DNA from: Arthrobacter sp. PsM3
GTDB taxonomy: Bacteria > Actinomycetota > Actinomycetes > Actinomycetales > Micrococcaceae
Direction: 5' to 3'
Assembly (NCBI RefSeq): GCF_030433895.1
Contig: NZ_JARUXE010000036.1
Location: 1 to 45,386, forward strand
DNA length: 45,386 bases
A program made the position numbers and the translations under genes. Below, one piece after another: positions 41,904 to 45,386 of the stretch (position 1 is its first letter; each line of letters opens with the position of its first letter). The notes beneath the pieces are model-generated. The model was not told the origin of the DNA. It searched no databases and saw only the letters and a program-made list of their open reading frames with translations.

Positions 41904-42261
41904 CCCGCCCGCTCAAGTGTCCGCGGCGCCACTAGCCTCATGACGCGGGAACGCGCTGGCGCTGCGGGTATACGGCAGCGCCAGATCGTCCGCGTGTCGC
42001 CAGCCCGGAAGGGTAGCGAAATCGCGCTGTTGGGAGCCACGTTGGCCCCGGGGAGTACCGTCCGAGCTGACAGGACGCCGGAATGGGCTATTCTTTCGCA
42101 TGTTTGGTGGCCGCTTTGAATGTCGCAGGTGCCCGATAGCCTGATTCCATGGACGGCAAGCAGGGGCAGGCGCACCAGCAGCGGCGGGATTGTCGCCACC
42201 AAGCCAGGAAACTCATGCGGGCCGGCCACCGCAGCCAGGTGGCAGCGTAAGGAAGAGCTTC
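41904..42261. other. 358-base intergenic region
   Basis: It lies between convergent genes and holds the hairpin at 41956-41984. A 33-codon frame at about 42150 has no ribosome binding site and I do not call it. I see nothing else. Confidence 0.6.
41956..41984. terminator. Hairpin after the 2OG oxygenase
   Basis: CTGGCGCTGC (41956-41965) and GCAGCGCCAG (41975-41984) form a perfect ten-base stem with a nine-base loop, 53 bases after the stop. No T run follows. Confidence 0.65.
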
Positions 42262-43776
42262 CTATTTCCAGCTCAGGGGCTCGGGCGGAGACGTGCTCCA
42301 CGTGCGGAAGAACCGCTCGCGGGCTTCCTCACCGGCCTGTTGTTCCATGGCGTGCAGCCTCCCGTAAGTGAACGCATTGGCGCCGGCATCTTCAGCGGCG
42401 AGCTTGCGCAGCAGGTCACGGGTGACCACGCTGTCGTGATGATCGCCCAGACTCTCCTGGATCTCCTCTGCGGCCCGTGCAAGCGTGGTCGCCCGCTTCC
42501 CGAATATCGGGGCCGACGACTCCGCCGCATAGCGCAGTCGCTTGGCGCTCTTCCGGACTTCATGGAGTGCAGCGTCCAAGGTTGGATCAGCGGGATCGAC
42601 GTCGAGAGCAGCTACTTCCTTCTTCAACCGTTTCCGCTCCTTCGAGACGAGCCGGCCCACCGTACGGACGGCGTCCTTCGCCGCAGTATCGGTCAGTGGC
42701 GGTTCGGCCAGGAAAGCATCCAGCGCATCGAGAAGACGGAAGTACCGGGCACTATTCAGTGCAGCGAGACCCTTGGCACGGGCAGCACGTGCGTCCCTAC
42801 TGAAGTGCTCCTCGGCCTGTTCAGCAACCGGGCCGAGCACCAATTCGGGCGGTTCAGAGGTGATTAGGCCCAGCACCCGGTCCCGCATCACCTCGTTATC
42901 CCGGGCTTCACCCACCGCGCCGGCAAGCCACTGCAGTTCGGAGCGCAGCGATCCGGCCGTTGCAGGGTCGGTCAGTGATCGGAAGGTGGCCAGTGCGGAC
43001 CGCATCCGGCGCGCGGCCACCCGGAGCTGGTGCACGGCGTCCGGGCTGTCCTCCCGGACACCGGGGTCATGTTTTTTCAGTGCCTCGACCTGCTGGCTGA
43101 GGTAGGCAAGGAACACTGCCGAGGCCGGTCCCTTAGGCTCCGCTTCCTGGGCCACCGAATTGCCGGGAGGATACTGTCCGCCCAGGCCGCGGGCGAGTTT
43201 GGATGGCAGCGCCGACCTGTGGTGGCCTGCCGCGGCCACGAGTGAGTCTGCGGACTTGAGCAGCCGCTTGGGACCGTCGACGAGCTCGATTTCCCATTCC
43301 CGCCAATTGGCGTGGGCTTTCGGCTCCAGCAGGGTCTGGGAATCCACCCGGTCATCGCTGAATTCAGCAAGGGCGCTGCCATCGGCCGCGAAGAGACGCT
43401 GCACGGTGCGCCGGGTCTTCAGCCTGGCTACCGGAATCAAGTCCAGTTCCCTCGTGTGGACCCGCACGAGCTGCCGCAGGCGCCGGGGAACCGCCTGGGA
43501 GTCCGTTCCCAACGGCGCCGTGAACTCTTGACGTTCCCCCACAGCCACTGGGAGTTTCAAATGCCATCCGGCATCACGGCCGCCGGTCCGCCGGCGCAGG
43601 GTGATCCGGTGGGAAGCCAGGTCCAAGCCAGCAGTATCGAAATAGACGGCATCCAGGGATTCTTCCTCGGGCGGCCCCAGCCGGTCCACTCCCGGCAACG
43701 AGGCCAGGGCAGGCCATTGGTCATCGTCGTTGACGTCGTATTTTCGCTCTACCTCGAGCATTCCTGAGGTGCTCAT
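42262..43776 (-). CDS. CYTH-CHAD fusion protein
   Basis: This 504-residue protein starts at ATG 43776. The N-terminal CYTH domain has EVERKY (ExExK) near residue 8, DAVYFDTAGLDLASHRITLR and WHLKLPV, and ends with EWEIELVDG. This is the triphosphate-tunnel fold that binds two metals and a triphosphate. From about residue 220 the CHAD domain has conserved His and Arg/Lys helices (DAVHQLRVAARRMRSALATF, then EVRKSAKRLRYAAE), known to bind polyphosphate. Such fusions are linked to polyphosphate or triphosphate handling. All key residues are present. The gene diverges from hrpB with about 100 bases between starts. Confidence 0.93.
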   Translation of the reverse strand: MSTSGMLEVERKYDVNDDDQWPALASLPGVDRLGPPEEESLDAVYFDTAGLDLASHRITLRRRTGGRDAGWHLKLPVAVGERQEFTAPLGTDSQAVPRRLRQLVRVHTRELDLIPVARLKTRRTVQRLFAADGSALAEFSDDRVDSQTLLEPKAHANWREWEIELVDGPKRLLKSADSLVAAAGHHRSALPSKLARGLGGQYPPGNSVAQEAEPKGPASAVFLAYLSQQVEALKKHDPGVREDSPDAVHQLRVAARRMRSALATFRSLTDPATAGSLRSELQWLAGAVGEARDNEVMRDRVLGLITSEPPELVLGPVAEQAEEHFSRDARAARAKGLAALNSARYFRLLDALDAFLAEPPLTDTAAKDAVRTVGRLVSKERKRLKKEVAALDVDPADPTLDAALHEVRKSAKRLRYAAESSAPIFGKRATTLARAAEEIQESLGDHHDSVVTRDLLRKLAAEDAGANAFTYGRLHAMEQQAGEEARERFFRTWSTSPPEPLSWK

Positions 43777-43877
43777 GCCCCAAACTACGCCCGCCGGTCA
43801 TGGCGCCGCAGGAGTCAAAAGTCCCGGGGTCGTCGGGCGGAACGTGCTGGCCCGGCGTTTGTAGGCACAATGGAGGC

Positions 43878-45386
43878 GTGACTTCTCCGGCCGTTCCGCT
43901 GTCCCCTCCACCCGCGCCCTTCGAACTGGGGGTCATCGGGTCCGGTCTGGCGTTCGCGCACTCGCTGGAGGAGCTGGCCGGAGCGCTCCGGGCCGGAGGC
44001 CCCTCCGCGACCGCCGTGGTGCAGGCGCCGCCAGGCACAGGTAAGACGACCCTGGTTCCGCCGCTGCTGGCCAACCTGGCCCTGGCGGACGCCTGTCAGT
44101 TGGCGAGCGCGGCAGTGCCGCGCATCATTGTCACCCAGCCGCGCCGGGTGGCCGCGCGCTCGGCCGCCCGGCGGCTCGCGGCCCTGGACGGCAGCCGGGT
44201 CGGGGACCGCGTCGGCTACACGGTCCGCGGCGAACGCCAGGCCGGCCCGGGCACCCTGATCGAATTCGTCACCCCGGGCATCCTGTTGAACCGCCTCCTC
44301 GCGGATCCGGGGCTGGAAACCGCCAGCGCCGTCGTCCTCGACGAGGTGCACGAACGAGGCCTCGAAACCGACCTGTTGCTCGGCATGCTCACCGAGGTCC
44401 GCCAGCTGCGCGGCGACCTCGCGCTCGTCGCCATGTCCGCGACCGTGGACGCGCCGCGCTTCGCCGCCCTCCTCGGCGCAGGCGGGGACATGGGGGATCA
44501 CGACGGCGGCGGCTCTGCCCCCGTCGTCGACTGTCCCTCCGCGCTGTACCCGCTTGCGGTGGACTGGGTGCCGGCGGCGGCGCCCCGGCTCGACGAACGG
44601 GGGGTGACGCGCGCCTTCCTTGATCATGTGGCAGACACCGCAGCCTCGTCGCACGCCGGTGCGCTGGCGTCGGGCCTGGACGTCGACGCCCTGGTGTTCG
44701 TCCCGGGTGCGTGGGAAGTTTCCTACGTCGCAGGCCGCCTGCGTGGCAGCACCCGGGCGGAGGTCCTGGAGCTGCACGGGCAGATCGGCCCCACCGAGCA
44801 GGACCGCGCCGTCGCAGGACGCGAACCCGGCGGCAGCCCTCGAATCATCGTCTCGACGTCGCTCGCCGAATCCTCACTAACCGTTCCCGGCGTCCGGCTG
44901 GTCATCGACTCCGGCCTGTCGCGCGAACCCCGGCGGGACGCCAGCCGCGGAATGTCCGGACTTGTGAACGTGTCCTGCTCCCGCGCTTCCGCCGAGCAGC
45001 GCGCCGGGCGGGCGGCCCGGCAGGGACCGGGACGCGTGGTCCGCTGCTACGACCAAAAGACCTTCGGCGCCGCACCGGCCCACCAGAGCCCCGAAATTGC
45101 CGTGGCGGATCTCACCGGGGCGGCGTTGATTCTCGCCTGCTGGGGATCGCCCGGTGGCCGTGGACTGCCTCTGCCGGACGCGCCGCCGCAGTCCGCGATG
45201 GACGAGGCCGTTGAGGTGCTGCGGGAACTCGGCGCGGTGGCTCCGGACGGCCTCGCCACCGATCTTGGCAAGACGCTGGCCCGGGTTCCCGCCGATCCCC
45301 GGCTGGCCCGCGCCCTGCTGGACGGGGCCGCCGCCGTGGGCGACCGCACCGCCGCGGAAGCCGTCGCGCTGGTCGCCGGCGACCAG
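43878..45386 (+). CDS. hrpB: ATP-dependent helicase HrpB, 3' end outside window
   Basis: The frame starts at GTG 43878 (GGAGG lies one base before it, so the spacing is tight) and is open to the window end: 503 codons, roughly the N-terminal 60 percent. It has the DEAH-type helicase set: QAPPGTGKTT (motif I), TQPRRVAARSAARRLA (Ia), TPGILLNRLL, DEVHERGLETD (II), AMSATVDA (III), STSLAESSLTVPGVR (V) and SAEQRAGRAARQGPGR (VI). The order and spacing are those of HrpB, an RNA-helicase-like protein of unclear biological role. No frameshift is seen in the visible part. Confidence 0.92.
   Translation, partial: MTSPAVPLSPPPAPFELGVIGSGLAFAHSLEELAGALRAGGPSATAVVQAPPGTGKTTLVPPLLANLALADACQLASAAVPRIIVTQPRRVAARSAARRLAALDGSRVGDRVGYTVRGERQAGPGTLIEFVTPGILLNRLLADPGLETASAVVLDEVHERGLETDLLLGMLTEVRQLRGDLALVAMSATVDAPRFAALLGAGGDMGDHDGGGSAPVVDCPSALYPLAVDWVPAAAPRLDERGVTRAFLDHVADTAASSHAGALASGLDVDALVFVPGAWEVSYVAGRLRGSTRAEVLELHGQIGPTEQDRAVAGREPGGSPRIIVSTSLAESSLTVPGVRLVIDSGLSREPRRDASRGMSGLVNVSCSRASAEQRAGRAARQGPGRVVRCYDQKTFGAAPAHQSPEIAVADLTGAALILACWGSPGGRGLPLPDAPPQSAMDEAVEVLRELGAVAPDGLATDLGKTLARVPADPRLARALLDGAAAVGDRTAAEAVALVAGDQ

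Noticed and set aside
42148..42250. 33-codon plus-strand frame between convergent genes
   Set aside because: No ribosome binding site and no recognisable sequence; very likely chance in high-GC DNA.
1..45386. CRISPR arrays, tRNA genes, transposases, phage genes
   Set aside because: None seen; no regularly spaced repeats, no cloverleaf-like sequence and no transposase or integrase motifs in any frame I read.

Overview
The window is high-GC DNA with an actinobacterial gene set. A DUF4193 protein, a DUF6325 protein, a GAP/Sap-family membrane protein, a CYTH-CHAD fusion, many GTG starts and the general protein similarity point to Arthrobacter, Pseudarthrobacter or a close relative in the Micrococcaceae. 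That placement is inference from protein recognition; no database search was run. No rRNA, tRNA, insertion sequence, integrase or CRISPR array was seen.

Layout. (1) 1-3.85 kb: the end of an MFS transporter and a large membrane protein with a split alpha/beta-hydrolase signature, closed by a perfect 20-bp hairpin. (2) 3.9-8.7 kb: a zone of broken genes (lacI-type regulator, rhaB, phoD-like phosphatase, M28 peptidase, thymidylate kinase) around an intact LssY_C protein. (3) 8.8-12.5 kb: intact small housekeeping-type genes (PIN protein, membrane protein, NUDIX, 2H phosphoesterase-like, PLP racemase/dehydratase-like). (4) 12.5-13.9 kb: a truncated MBL hydrolase and a frameshifted NmrA gene. (5) 14.1-35.7 kb: a fully intact block, described below. 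(6) 35.8-37.2 kb: remains of ribA joined to a flavin-dependent acyl-CoA-dehydrogenase-fold monooxygenase. (7) 37.3-45.4 kb: a zinc-ribbon protein, DUF4193, an alpha/alpha-toroid protein, YegP, a Tat lipoprotein dienelactone hydrolase, a 2OG-Fe(II) oxygenase, CYTH-CHAD, and the start of hrpB, which runs off the window.

The most interesting part is the 14.1-35.7 kb block. It carries four paralogous small membrane proteins (PLDc_N-like two-helix segment plus SHOCT tail; 19.05, 23.33, 26.15 and 33.75 kb) and a fifth, soluble SHOCT protein (29.17 kb). Around them lie a cardiolipin synthase, a 2-pore-helix ion channel, an AI-2E-family transporter, a GAP-family membrane protein, a GH15 hydrolase, a DUF2252 kinase-fold protein, a class II glutamine amidotransferase, a DUF6325 protein, SulP and DHA2 transporters, and one 875-residue MalT/LuxR-type ATPase regulator. 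Eight copies of one inverted repeat, TCAYCC-N5-GGRTGA (five exact, three with one mismatch), lie in its intergenic regions, mostly 50-150 bases in front of genes or operons. I read the block as a local regulon for cell-envelope or osmotic stress built on an expanded SHOCT family. The motif and the paralogy are seen directly; the shared regulation and the role are inference.

Every broken gene lies outside this block. Several breaks are single-base shifts, some at homopolymers, which could be sequence errors. Others are clean internal or end deletions of tens to hundreds of codons, which single-base errors do not explain.
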